DNA from: Carnobacterium_A antarcticum
GTDB taxonomy: Bacteria > Bacillota > Bacilli > Lactobacillales > Carnobacteriaceae
Direction: 5' to 3' (one strand)
Length of the DNA: 64,000 nt
Assembly (NCBI RefSeq): GCF_042658365.1
Contig: NZ_JBHSQC010000015.1
Made by a program: the position numbers and the translations under genes. A model generated the notes under the pieces. The model searched no databases and had not been told where the DNA came from. It saw only the letters and a list, made by a program, of their open reading frames with translations. This document shows, one piece after another, positions 9,162 to 17,849 of the stretch (within the stretch, counting starts at the first letter, position 1; each line of letters starts with the position of its first letter).

Positions 9162-10007
9162 ATGAAAATTGGCGTATTATCGGATTTGCATATTGATACT
9201 AACGGCAAACACTTGCCAGAAGGCGAAACGTTTGCAAGTTTGTTAAACAAACAAATAAAAAAACAAAATATTGAACTTTTTTTGATTGCTGGAGATATCA
9301 GCAGCGATTATCGGGAATCCCAAGCTTTTTTGGACGAACTGAAACAGTTAAGCGGGATCCAAATTTTATTTGTTCCAGGAAACCACGATTATTGGTCAAG
9401 AAACAATGGAGAAACCGATACGAAAAAGATTTATGACTTTTTAAAAAATCAGCCAGAAAGTGTTTTAGAACGCCCTTATATTATTAATGATGAGTGGGCA
9501 GTGGTTGGAAATTCAGGCTGGTATGATTATGGTTTTGCTGATCATGAGCAATACAATGAATTGGATTTTGAAAAAATGAAATTGCGTGTAGGAACATGGC
9601 AAGATAAACGCTATTGTGACTGGGGACAAACAGATCTGGAAGTAGCGCAGTGGATGCTCGATAAAATTGAAGAAGACATCGAAAAAGTAGGCGACAGAAA
9701 AATCATCTTGATGACCCATGTCGTAACCCATCCTAAATTTGTTGTCACATTGCCTCATAGAATTTATGATTACTTTAATGCTTTTTTAGGCAGCTCTTCT
9801 TATGGCAAACTATACGAAGAGCATCCTAATATCGTCTACAGTGTTATGGGGCATGTCCATTTCCGGAAAACTTTTTTTGCAGACCGTGTGCAGTTTATTT
9901 GTGCTTGTTTAGGCGGGAAAAAACACTGGCCAACAAAAAGTGTCGAATCTGAACTATTGAATTCGATGTTTACGTTTCAGCTGCCAGAAAAGGCAACAGC
10001 CGATTAA
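9162..10007 (+). CDS. Calcineurin-like metallophosphoesterase
   Basis: This predicted cytoplasmic metal-dependent phosphoesterase has 281 residues. It carries the motifs SDLHID (residues 7-12), GDISSDYR, PGNHDYW, a THVV histidine near residue 188 and a GHVHF ligand near residue 225, in the order of the Metallophos fold. It is not closely similar to the PPP-type enzyme at 5793. The start at ATG 9162 follows GGAGCG. It is a single-gene unit between terminators. Its substrate (nucleotide, phosphoprotein or phospholipid headgroup) is not evident. Confidence 0.82.
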   Translation: MKIGVLSDLHIDTNGKHLPEGETFASLLNKQIKKQNIELFLIAGDISSDYRESQAFLDELKQLSGIQILFVPGNHDYWSRNNGETDTKKIYDFLKNQPESVLERPYIINDEWAVVGNSGWYDYGFADHEQYNELDFEKMKLRVGTWQDKRYCDWGQTDLEVAQWMLDKIEEDIEKVGDRKIILMTHVVTHPKFVVTLPHRIYDYFNAFLGSSSYGKLYEEHPNIVYSVMGHVHFRKTFFADRVQFICACLGGKKHWPTKSVESELLNSMFTFQLPEKATAD

Positions 10008-10008
10008 T

Positions 10009-10040
10009 AAAAAGCGACGATGTCCTTATCGTCGCTTTTT
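10009..10040 (+). terminator. Terminator of the metallophosphoesterase gene
   Basis: AAAAAGCGACGA (10009-10020) pairs with TCGTCGCTTTTT (10029-10040), right after the stop codon and ending in a T run. Confidence 0.92.
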
Positions 10041-10329
10041 ATTGTTTTAAATGTGTAGGAAAAAGGACGGTGATTCCTTTGAAACATTTTTTTGTCCTAG
10101 AAGCGTGAAAACGGGACTCTAGCTCATTATTGGACAAGAAAGCGGAAGAGAATCGTTAGCTAGAGCTTATCTAGCTAATAAATGATCCGAGAAACAGATA
10201 CCAATTCGTCGTTAGAAGGTGTTTATCTCATCATCGTGCTCAAAAATAAATTGGCATTATGAAGTAGTTTGTTGTCCAATCGGAAAATTTTCAAATTCGA
10301 AAATTTCACTGTCTTGAATTTGGCAAGGT
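10041..10329. other. Gene-free stretch with inverted repeats, upstream of tex
   Basis: No convincing gene is visible. There is a perfect 8-bp inverted repeat TTAGCTAG/CTAGCTAA (10156-10163, 10171-10178). A long-range pair, ATTGGACAA (10129-10137) with TTGTCCAAT (10272-10280), could close a folded RNA of about 150 nucleotides. No promoter-terminator frame supports a transcript, so an RNA gene remains only a possibility. Confidence 0.3.
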
Positions 10330-10359
10330 TTGGTTAAATGCGCCTACTTATGCTAAAAT
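10330..10359 (+). promoter_or_regulatory. Likely promoter of tex
   Basis: TTGGTT (10330-10335) and TAAAAT (10354-10359) are separated by 18 bases, 37 bases before the tex start codon. The -35 box is only moderately good. Confidence 0.45.
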
Positions 10360-10395
10360 AGAACGAGTAATGCGGAACGAGAGAGGAAGAAACGA

Positions 10396-12576
10396 ATGAC
10401 TGAAACAAATGATAAAATGATCTTAGATCTATTAAAAAAAGAACTAAAAACGTATTCAACTAAACAATTGACAACCGTTTTAGACTTACTGGCTGAAGGC
10501 AATACTGTGCCTTTTATTGCACGGTATCGAAAAGAAATGACGGGTACATTAGATGAAGTTCAAATTCGAGAGATTGAAGAACGCCACACATACTTACAAA
10601 CATTAGAAAAACGAAAAAGCGATGTTATTCGAACGATTGAAGAACAAGGGAAGCTAACTCCAGAGTTAAAACAAAGCATTGAAAAAGCGGGTAAAATGCA
10701 GCTGGTAGAAGACTTATACCGTCCATACAAACAAAAGCGCCGTACGAAAGCAACAATTGCAAAAGAAAACGGCTTGGAACCTTTTGCAGAATGGCTGCTG
10801 ACTTTTCCACATGCAGATATTTTAGCAGAAGCAGCCAATTATGTTGTTGAGGAAGAAGTCAAATCCGCAGAAGAAGTCCTTGCGGGAGCTCACGAAATTA
10901 TTGCTGAAACGATCAGCGACGAGCCGCGTTATCGAATTTGGCTTCGAGAATTTACTGCCAAAAACGGAATCATGACTACGACCGTGAAAAAACAAGAAAA
11001 AGATGAAAAAGGCGTCTTTGAAATGTATTATGATTACAGCGAACCGGTTCATAAAATGGTTTCTCACCGGATATTGGCGATGAACCGAGGCGAAAAAGAA
11101 GACGTCTTGAAAGTGGCTTTGCTTATCGATGAAGCACGTGTTTTCAGTTATCTTCATAAGGAACTTATTAAAGATGAAGCTTCTCCAGCAACACCTTATG
11201 TGACTGCTGCTTATGAGGATAGCTACAAACGGTTTATTGGTCCATCAATTGAACGTGAGATTCGTTCAGAGTTGACAGAACAAGCAGGCGAACAGGCCAT
11301 TAATATCTTTGGTGAGAATCTGCGCAATTTATTGCTGCAACCGCCATTAAAAGGCAAAATGGTGCTTGGTCTGGACCCTGCTTATCGGACCGGTTGTAAA
11401 CTGGCAGTTATTGATCCAACAGGTAAAGTAAGTGCTATTGATGTTATTTATCCGCATAAACCAGCTGGGAATGAAGCTCGCGCACAAGCGGCTAAAAAAT
11501 TCAAAGAGATGGTTGAACAATTCGGTATTGAGATGATTGCCATTGGAAACGGAACAGCGAGTCGTGAATCAGAGACTTTTGTAGCTGAGAACTTGAAAGA
11601 AATCGAACGAAAAGTTTATTACGTAATCGTTAATGAAGCAGGGGCATCTGTTTATTCTGCTAGCGATGTTGCACGTCAAGAGTTCCCTGACTTACAAGTG
11701 GAGCAACGAAGTGCGGTCAGCATTGCCCGGCGTTTACAAGATCCATTGGCTGAATTGGTTAAAATCGATCCTAAATCTGTCGGCGTTGGGCAATACCAAC
11801 ACGACGTATCGCAAAAACAGTTAGAAGGACGATTGGATTTTGTTGTGGAAACAGCTGTTAACCAAGTTGGAGTTAATGTTAACACTGCAAGTGCGCAATT
11901 GCTGCAGCACGTTGCGGGTCTAAATAAAACAACTGCTAATAATGTTGTAACCTATCGCGAAGAAAATGGACGTTTTGAAAGTCGAGCGCAATTAAAAAAA
12001 GTTCCGCGTTTAGGACCGAAAGCTTACGAGCAATCGATTGGGTTTATGCGTATTGTAGATGGAAAAAACATCTTAGACAATACCGGAATCCATCCTGAAA
12101 CCTATAAAGAAGCAAAAGAAATTCTTGAAACAGCGGGGTTGACGTTGAAAGATGTCGGCAGTATGGAAGCGAAAAAAGCGTTGGAAAAACTTGATATTAA
12201 TGAGTTAGCTGAAAAAATTGGTTTGGGTAAAGAAACCTTAAAAGATATGCTGGCAGCTTTATCTATACCAGGCCGTGATTTGCGTGATGAAATGCCCGCA
12301 CCGCTATTGCGTACCGACGTATTGGGAATGGAAGACTTGCAAGAAGGTATGGAAATGGAAGGTACGGTTCGGAACGTTGTCGATTTTGGCGCTTTTGTTG
12401 ATATCGGTGTTAAACAAGATGGCCTAGTCCACATTTCGAAATTAAGCAAAGGCTATGTGCAGCATCCGACAAATGTGGTCGCTGTTGGCGATGTTGTGAC
12501 CGTTTGGGTAGAGGATATCGATGTGAAAAAAGGGCGAATTGCCTTGACCATGTTGCCGCCTAAAAAGAAAGACTAA
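10396..12576 (+). CDS. tex: Tex-family RNA-binding transcription accessory protein
   Basis: This cytoplasmic nucleic-acid-binding protein, 726 residues long, is full length for the family. Domains in order are an N-terminal helical Tex region (1-200), a YqgF/RNase-H-like domain beginning at VLGLDPAYRTGCKLAVID (about residue 325), helix-hairpin-helix repeats (about 490-560, with LLQHVAGLNKTTA), and a C-terminal S1 domain (about 645-720, GTVRNVVDFGAFVDIG). Tex proteins affect transcription and RNA stability; the exact role in Firmicutes is not settled. ATG 10396 follows GAGAGGAAG. It is a single gene ending in a terminator. Confidence 0.96.
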   Translation: MTETNDKMILDLLKKELKTYSTKQLTTVLDLLAEGNTVPFIARYRKEMTGTLDEVQIREIEERHTYLQTLEKRKSDVIRTIEEQGKLTPELKQSIEKAGKMQLVEDLYRPYKQKRRTKATIAKENGLEPFAEWLLTFPHADILAEAANYVVEEEVKSAEEVLAGAHEIIAETISDEPRYRIWLREFTAKNGIMTTTVKKQEKDEKGVFEMYYDYSEPVHKMVSHRILAMNRGEKEDVLKVALLIDEARVFSYLHKELIKDEASPATPYVTAAYEDSYKRFIGPSIEREIRSELTEQAGEQAINIFGENLRNLLLQPPLKGKMVLGLDPAYRTGCKLAVIDPTGKVSAIDVIYPHKPAGNEARAQAAKKFKEMVEQFGIEMIAIGNGTASRESETFVAENLKEIERKVYYVIVNEAGASVYSASDVARQEFPDLQVEQRSAVSIARRLQDPLAELVKIDPKSVGVGQYQHDVSQKQLEGRLDFVVETAVNQVGVNVNTASAQLLQHVAGLNKTTANNVVTYREENGRFESRAQLKKVPRLGPKAYEQSIGFMRIVDGKNILDNTGIHPETYKEAKEILETAGLTLKDVGSMEAKKALEKLDINELAEKIGLGKETLKDMLAALSIPGRDLRDEMPAPLLRTDVLGMEDLQEGMEMEGTVRNVVDFGAFVDIGVKQDGLVHISKLSKGYVQHPTNVVAVGDVVTVWVEDIDVKKGRIALTMLPPKKKD

Positions 12577-12613
12577 ACGAGCAAGCTAACAAGTAGATAG
12601 GGAAAAAGAATAG

Positions 12614-12658
12614 GGCAAGAAAAGCGGTTGATAATGACTGCTTTTCTTGCCTTATTTT
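12614..12658 (+). terminator. Terminator of tex
   Basis: GGCAAGAAAAGC (12614-12625) pairs with GCTTTTCTTGCC (12640-12651), followed by TTATTTT, 38 bases after the tex stop codon. Confidence 0.88.
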
Positions 12659-12834
12659 GGTTGCAGTGGACGCTTGCAAGATTATATAGAGTATAAAGCC
12701 GTTTAGAAGAGCCGAAACTATTTAATTTTTAGAAAAATTGTATAATGTAGCTATACACTATATCTAGTTATTTTTAACACTTAACGAAAGAATTCTTTTA
12801 AGTTAGAGATTGATTTTAGTGGGAGGTATAGACC

Positions 12835-15339
12835 ATGACAAGAGCGATCCAGTTTATTAAAGAGAAACAAGGTCTGTTGAAAAAGCTGCTTTCGATCCTT
12901 ATATTGATTGCAATTATTGTACTGACCCGGCTTGAATTTAAAAGCATCGATATTCTTTCGTTAAGGAGTTTGCTGCGAAGCCTTTCGCTTACTGAACAAG
13001 CTATAATTCTCTTATTAGGTTTGGCTGCTTTTTCGTTCACTGCTGTTTACGATATCATTTTGTCAAAGTATTTTAAGCTGGCATTGCCATTAAAAGAAAC
13101 CTTTAAAATCGGCTGGACTGCTCAAGCATTTAATAATTTTATCGGTTTTGGCGGATTGACCGGAACTTCCCTAAGATTTAGTTTATATAAAAAAAAACAA
13201 GTGTCCGATGCAATAGCTTTAAAGATTGGATTATCTGCACTCGTTTCTCCTATTGTTGGGGTATTTATGTTAGTACTATTAACAATTGGAAATCTGGGAA
13301 AATTACAGGGACATAAATACGGTTCGTTGTTACTGCTCATTTGTTTATATGTTCCCTTTTATCTGTTTTCTGGGAAGTTGAAATTAGGGCGTTTTATCGA
13401 TGAACATTCGCCGTTTGTTTATTTAACCTTGAAGGTGAAATCGTTCATTCTATTGGTCTCTACTATCGATTGGTTAGCCGCTGCCCTGTTTTTTACCTAC
13501 CTAGTAAAACTATATGAATCTTCATTAACTTACCCCATAGGCATTTTGATTTACGCTATTTCAACGATTGCCGGCATTGCTAGTTTCTTGCCGGGAGGAA
13601 TCGGGACGTTTGATGTGGCTTGTATTTATTTATTCAGCCAACTAAATTACGATACAAATGGCGTCATATTGAGTATCCTGATTTACCGGATCGTCTATTA
13701 CGTTGTTCCTTGGCTCGTTGCCCTTTTTATTATGCTAATTGATTTTTTACGTGAAAAGACCTCTTTGATCTCGCGCAATGTTATGATGCAAATCGAAGTA
13801 AAAGCGTTGTCGTTCAGTGTGTTGTTTGGTGGGGTAGTCCTGATTTTATCGGTTGATACACCTGATTTGGTTTCACGCGTGCACCTTTTGGAAGAAATCG
13901 TTCCTAAAGACGCACAAAATTTTTCGAGGATCACAACGTTAATAATCGGTATTTTGTTGATCGTGTTATCCAAAGGTTTGCGCGAAAGAGTGAAGACGAT
14001 ACATCATATTTCGATTGGTTTATTGCTTATCGGAGCAGTAACCTGTCTGATCAAAGGTCTAGATTATGAAGAAACTTTACTGATGGTTTTTTTCGCCGGA
14101 TTTTTATTCTTCGCTCGAGACTATTTTACAAATCAAAGTATGGAACACACGAAAAGCAGTATCGCTGCAACGATTGGATTGGTTACAGGATTGCCGTTGA
14201 TCTATGCAGGAATATACAATGCCACACATGGTATTTCTTTCTTACATGATACGGGTGCCTACAGTTTTGTTTATTTGAAAGAAAATAGTTGGAAGTTTCT
14301 GGTTTATGAGATCGTTGCGGTTTCAATTGCTCTGCTGTTACAATATAGCCAATCGAAAAGAATCGTATTTACACCGGTAAGCGAAGAAGATGTCACTAAA
14401 TTCGAAGTGTTTATCAAAAAATACCCAGCGAATGAATACACCCATTTATTTTATTTAAAGGATAAAAATGTTTTCTACAATAGCTTGAACGACGTTTTGT
14501 TCCTTTATCGGCCAACGGGCAAATATCTGTTGGTCTTAGGAGACCCAATCGGCAATCCAGAACACTTTGAGGATGCTGTTGATGAACTGCTTAGAACCGC
14601 GCAAAAGTATAATATGTCTGTTAATTTTTACGAAGTAGAAGGAAAAAACTTGGAATTGTACAGCAACCAAGGATTTAGCTTTTTAAAAATAGGAGAAAAT
14701 GCTAAAGTTGATTTATCGGATTTTTCATTTAAAGGGAAAAAAAACAGTGATTTACGCCATATCAGGAATCTTTACACAACAAAAAACTTTCAGTTTGAAG
14801 TAGTCTATCCACCGTACACTGAATCCTTTCAACAAACGTTAAAAACCATTTCTGATGAATGGCTAAAAGGCAGAAAGGAACATCAATTTTCGCTAGGTTT
14901 TTTTGATCTAGAGTATTTATCAAGAGAACCGGTGGCTATTTTGAGCAACGAAAAAGGCATTCAGGCGTTTGCCAGTATCTTGCCGATTGCCAATTCACAG
15001 TCTATTTCAATTGATTTGATGCGGTTTAGAAATAAAGCACCTAGTGGAACAATGGATGTGTTATTTATATCATTGTTTGAATGGTCTAAGAAAAGCGGGT
15101 ATCATTCTTTTAATTTAGGTATGGCGCCCCTTTCAAATGTAGGAAATGAAGCTTATTCTCATAAAAAAGAAAAATTAGTCAAATATGCGTATGATTTTGG
15201 CAATAATATTTATCGTTTTCATGGATTGCGTTCTTATAAAGAAAAGTTTCATCCAGAATGGAGCAATGTGTACATTGCTTATCGAGAAGAATACAAACTG
15301 ATCAGTGTATTACTAGCGTTGATCAAAATATCAAACTAA
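12835..15339 (+). CDS. mprF: Bifunctional phosphatidylglycerol lysyltransferase/flippase MprF
   Basis: MprF adds an aminoacyl group, usually lysine from Lys-tRNA, to phosphatidylglycerol and flips the product outward, which lowers the negative surface charge and protects from cationic peptides. The 834-residue protein has about 14 membrane helices in the first 500 residues, with an LPGGIGTFD motif near residue 258. The cytosolic GNAT-like synthase domain occupies about residues 510-820, with YHSFNLGMAPL near its end. ATG 12835 follows GGGAGG. A -10 TATAAT with a TG just before it lies at 12741-12746, but the -35 is poor. Lysine or alanine specificity cannot be told from sequence alone. Confidence 0.95.
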   Translation: MTRAIQFIKEKQGLLKKLLSILILIAIIVLTRLEFKSIDILSLRSLLRSLSLTEQAIILLLGLAAFSFTAVYDIILSKYFKLALPLKETFKIGWTAQAFNNFIGFGGLTGTSLRFSLYKKKQVSDAIALKIGLSALVSPIVGVFMLVLLTIGNLGKLQGHKYGSLLLLICLYVPFYLFSGKLKLGRFIDEHSPFVYLTLKVKSFILLVSTIDWLAAALFFTYLVKLYESSLTYPIGILIYAISTIAGIASFLPGGIGTFDVACIYLFSQLNYDTNGVILSILIYRIVYYVVPWLVALFIMLIDFLREKTSLISRNVMMQIEVKALSFSVLFGGVVLILSVDTPDLVSRVHLLEEIVPKDAQNFSRITTLIIGILLIVLSKGLRERVKTIHHISIGLLLIGAVTCLIKGLDYEETLLMVFFAGFLFFARDYFTNQSMEHTKSSIAATIGLVTGLPLIYAGIYNATHGISFLHDTGAYSFVYLKENSWKFLVYEIVAVSIALLLQYSQSKRIVFTPVSEEDVTKFEVFIKKYPANEYTHLFYLKDKNVFYNSLNDVLFLYRPTGKYLLVLGDPIGNPEHFEDAVDELLRTAQKYNMSVNFYEVEGKNLELYSNQGFSFLKIGENAKVDLSDFSFKGKKNSDLRHIRNLYTTKNFQFEVVYPPYTESFQQTLKTISDEWLKGRKEHQFSLGFFDLEYLSREPVAILSNEKGIQAFASILPIANSQSISIDLMRFRNKAPSGTMDVLFISLFEWSKKSGYHSFNLGMAPLSNVGNEAYSHKKEKLVKYAYDFGNNIYRFHGLRSYKEKFHPEWSNVYIAYREEYKLISVLLALIKISN

Positions 15340-15365
15340 AGAGAGAACAGCAGGGAGAGAATCGG

Positions 15366-15842
15366 TTGGATCAAAAAGAATTACAATCATTAGTAGAAGA
15401 ACTGTCTCTGACCTATTTTGGACGAGCTTTCAATCATCAAGCAACGTTTAATGCACGGTTGCGGACAACCGGCGGACGTTATCATTTGTTGACCCATAAT
15501 TTAGATTTTAATTTAAAAATATTAACAACATTTGGTCTGCCCGAATTCATCGGTGTGATCAAACATGAGTTGTGCCATTATCATCTTCATTTGACTGGAA
15601 AAGGATACCAACACAAAGATGCCGATTTTAAGCAATTACTGAAACAAGTAGGAGGAACACGTTACGTTCAATCACTGGCGCCAGTAAAAAAGCCAAAATC
15701 TTTTTGGGTTTACCACTGTCTAAAGTGTCAGAATGCTATTTATAGGCAACGACGTTTTGACACGAAACGCTATGTTTGCGGAAAATGCCAAGGAAAATTG
15801 GTTTTACTAAACGAAACTCAGAAAGTAAAGCTCGAAAGCTAA
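15366..15842 (+). CDS. SprT-like zinc metalloprotein
   Basis: This 158-residue SprT-family protein resembles B. subtilis YdcK. It has the zinc-metalloprotease signature HELCHYHLH and a C-terminal zinc ribbon with CLKC and CGKC pairs. I start it at TTG 15366 (LDQKELQSLVEE), because AGGGAGAG lies 8 bases upstream and family members begin this way. A longer reading from 15258 would overlap the end of mprF by 82 bases. It follows mprF by 26 bases and may be co-transcribed. Eukaryotic SPRTN relatives cleave DNA-protein crosslinks, but the bacterial role is not established. Confidence 0.88.
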   Translation: MDQKELQSLVEELSLTYFGRAFNHQATFNARLRTTGGRYHLLTHNLDFNLKILTTFGLPEFIGVIKHELCHYHLHLTGKGYQHKDADFKQLLKQVGGTRYVQSLAPVKKPKSFWVYHCLKCQNAIYRQRRFDTKRYVCGKCQGKLVLLNETQKVKLES

Positions 15843-15946
15843 ATGGATTTAAAGAGGAAAAGGAAATAGAAAAAGTAGCGTAAATCAACTATCTAATACT
15901 CAATAATATATTATTAACCTATTATTTATAGAAGAGAGGCGAATCC

Positions 15947-17362
15947 ATGAATCAAGCAGCTGTTATTCAAGAATTGATAGCGGAAACTTTTCCAGATTAC
16001 CAAAACAATTCAGCAAAACAACAAGCGATCGGTGAGACGGAATCACTGTTTTCTCTCTTAAAAGGGATTAGCCCCCCAAAAAAATCCAGCGATAGGTTTT
16101 TTAGCAGATCCCTATTGTCGAAAGCGAAAAGAGATTTTACCGTCGATCCTCCAGTTTCAGTAGACAGTAACGGACAAATTTATCCCTATTGGAAAAAACA
16201 GTTGGATCATGCACTACGTCAGTTGAGTGAACGAGTCCAAACAGTCTCGCTGCTGGATTTCGGTGCGATTGGAGATGGGAAATTTGATTGTACCCAAGCT
16301 TTTAAAAAGGCTATCTCCAGTGGAAAACGCCGGGTCTTGGTTCCGCCTGGTGTTTACCGCACAAGAGGACTCAAATTGCCTTCTTATACCGAGTTGATCG
16401 GAAGCGGAACGGCTAAAACCAAGTTGATTTTAGTAGAAACAGCGCCCAAAAGAGAACGGTTGATTACCAACCAGCAGTATTTAAAAGGCAATCATCATAT
16501 TCGCATCGAAGGAATGGAATTGGATTGGAATGTGAACCGACTATCTGAAAAAGAACGGACAGCTTCAGGCGGAACTGCTTCTAGTGGAATCACGCTAGCT
16601 CATGTGAAGTATGCCGTTATTCGCAACATCACCATTACGGATCCAGGGCTTCATGGCGTTGATGTGACTTCAGCTATTTACGATTATTCTGGCGATGGTC
16701 AACGAGCACGGCTGGGCAGCCGGTATATTTGGGTAGACCAAGTAGAAGTTAAGGGATTCGGTGATGACGGCATTACCACTCATCATAGCGATGATATTCT
16801 AATTTCAAACTGTTTTTTGCACCATCCAAGCGGACGGGCACATAAAGCAGGATTTTCTAATTCAAATGGAATAGAAGTTGATGATGGTTCTCAACATGTC
16901 ACCTTAACGAATAATCTCACAGCGTATTGTTTCGGCGGTGTCGAAATTAAAGCTCATGAAACCAGCTCAGCAGCCTCAGATACACAATTGTTTGGGCATT
17001 ATTCTTACCATGATAATCGCTCTTATAATTTCAGACATATTGGCCATCATCAAAAGGCTGATGCACAGACTCAATCAGCTTTTGGCATTCGTGGAACATA
17101 TTTGGCTGCTTATTTTCCAAAGAAAACAGATCTCTACCTGGCTTCAACGCCAAGGGCTTTAGTGATATCAGCCTATCAAAAAGTAGCGATCAATCACTTC
17201 TTAGCGAAAACAACAGCAGAAACAGCTCCGGAAAAAATTGCCTTGTCAGTTCAATACCGTGCTGGAGAAGTTTATTTGAAAAATGTTCAATTGGAAAATT
17301 ACGAAACAGCTAAAAAACCTCTACGGATCAGTCGAGAAACTGGAAGAGTAAGGATAGGCTAA
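15947..17362 (+). CDS. Pectate-lyase-3/GH28-type right-handed beta-helix protein, no signal peptide
   Basis: The 471-residue protein has an N-terminal helical stretch (1-95) and then the Pectate_lyase_3 opening LLDFGAIGDGKFDCTQAF (about residue 102). Beta-helix-like coils follow, with repeated RNITIT, DDGITTHHSDDILISNC and EVDDGSQHVTLTNN segments. Such folds occur in polysaccharide lyases and hydrolases and in phage tailspikes. No signal peptide or anchor is present, so it is either cytosolic or exported by an unusual route. The DDG and HH residues near the middle are plausible catalytic candidates. ATG 15947 follows AGAGAGG. The gene ends at a terminator and its substrate is unknown. Confidence 0.75.
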   Translation: MNQAAVIQELIAETFPDYQNNSAKQQAIGETESLFSLLKGISPPKKSSDRFFSRSLLSKAKRDFTVDPPVSVDSNGQIYPYWKKQLDHALRQLSERVQTVSLLDFGAIGDGKFDCTQAFKKAISSGKRRVLVPPGVYRTRGLKLPSYTELIGSGTAKTKLILVETAPKRERLITNQQYLKGNHHIRIEGMELDWNVNRLSEKERTASGGTASSGITLAHVKYAVIRNITITDPGLHGVDVTSAIYDYSGDGQRARLGSRYIWVDQVEVKGFGDDGITTHHSDDILISNCFLHHPSGRAHKAGFSNSNGIEVDDGSQHVTLTNNLTAYCFGGVEIKAHETSSAASDTQLFGHYSYHDNRSYNFRHIGHHQKADAQTQSAFGIRGTYLAAYFPKKTDLYLASTPRALVISAYQKVAINHFLAKTTAETAPEKIALSVQYRAGEVYLKNVQLENYETAKKPLRISRETGRVRIG

Positions 17363-17424
17363 TATCAGAATAAAGAGGTGTCTATAGTTGTGTTGCTTAA
17401 CTGGAGAACATCCTTCTGAACAAT

Positions 17425-17457
17425 CGGCGGTGTTAAGTGAGATACACCGCCGTTTTT
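17425..17457 (+). terminator. Terminator of the beta-helix protein gene
   Basis: CGGCGGTG (17425-17432) pairs with CACCGCCG (17445-17452), followed by five T. Confidence 0.85.
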
Positions 17458-17471
17458 GTTGAATTCATCGA

Positions 17472-17500
17472 TTGACAGAGTAGATACGGATTTGTATACT
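17472..17500 (+). promoter_or_regulatory. Strong sigma-A promoter for tRNA-Leu
   Basis: Consensus TTGACA (17472-17477), a 17-base spacer and TATACT (17495-17500) lie about 80 bases before the tRNA. Confidence 0.85.
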
Positions 17501-17580
17501 TGATTAGTAAGAGAAAAGTGCTTAAAAATCATAATAACGATTGTAATAAGCTGTAACTGTTGATACAATAAGGATGTTAA

Positions 17581-17665
17581 GCGGTCGTGGCGGAATTGGT
17601 AGACGCGCCAGCTTGAGGGGCTGGTCGAGAAATTCTTGGTGGGGGTTCGAGTCCCCCCGACCGCA
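17581..17665 (+). tRNA. tRNA-Leu (anticodon GAG)
   Basis: The acceptor stem GCGGTCG (17581-17587) pairs with CGACCGC (17658-17664). The anticodon stem CCAGC/GCTGG encloses the loop TTGAGGG, giving anticodon GAG. A long variable arm and the T-arm GGGGGTTCGAGTCCCCC make it a class II leucine tRNA. CCA is not encoded. It is a single tRNA with its own promoter and terminator. Confidence 0.97.
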
Positions 17666-17700
17666 TATTGAGAATAGCAAGTTAATAGGGTTTTACCCTT

Positions 17701-17752
17701 ACAGGTACTTTTTTCTCTTTTATTAAAAGGGAGAAAAGTACCTGTTTCTTTG
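17701..17752 (+). terminator. Terminator of tRNA-Leu
   Basis: ACAGGTACTTTTTTCTCTTTT (from 17701) pairs with the segment ending AAAGTACCTGT (17745), followed by T-rich sequence, 36 bases after the tRNA end. Confidence 0.88.
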
Positions 17753-17810
17753 TGAAGAGAGAAATGCAGGACCCTTTTTAGCAACTTGTTTTTGATTTTC
17801 TAAAAAGGAA

Positions 17811-17841
17811 GAGTGCTCGTTCAGAATTTGAACGAGCACTC
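17811..17841. terminator. Terminator of the aminotransferase/amino-acid ABC operon
   Basis: A perfect 12-bp inverted repeat GAGTGCTCGTTC/GAACGAGCACTC with a 7-base loop. On the minus strand it is followed by TTCCTTTTT. Confidence 0.88.
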
Positions 17842-17849
17842 TTATTTTA

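Noticed and set aside
17365..17784. A 139-codon minus-strand reading across tRNA-Leu
   Set aside because: It is the complement of the tRNA and its terminator; the GGTRTP-like peptide it gives is a known false translation of leucine tRNA genes.
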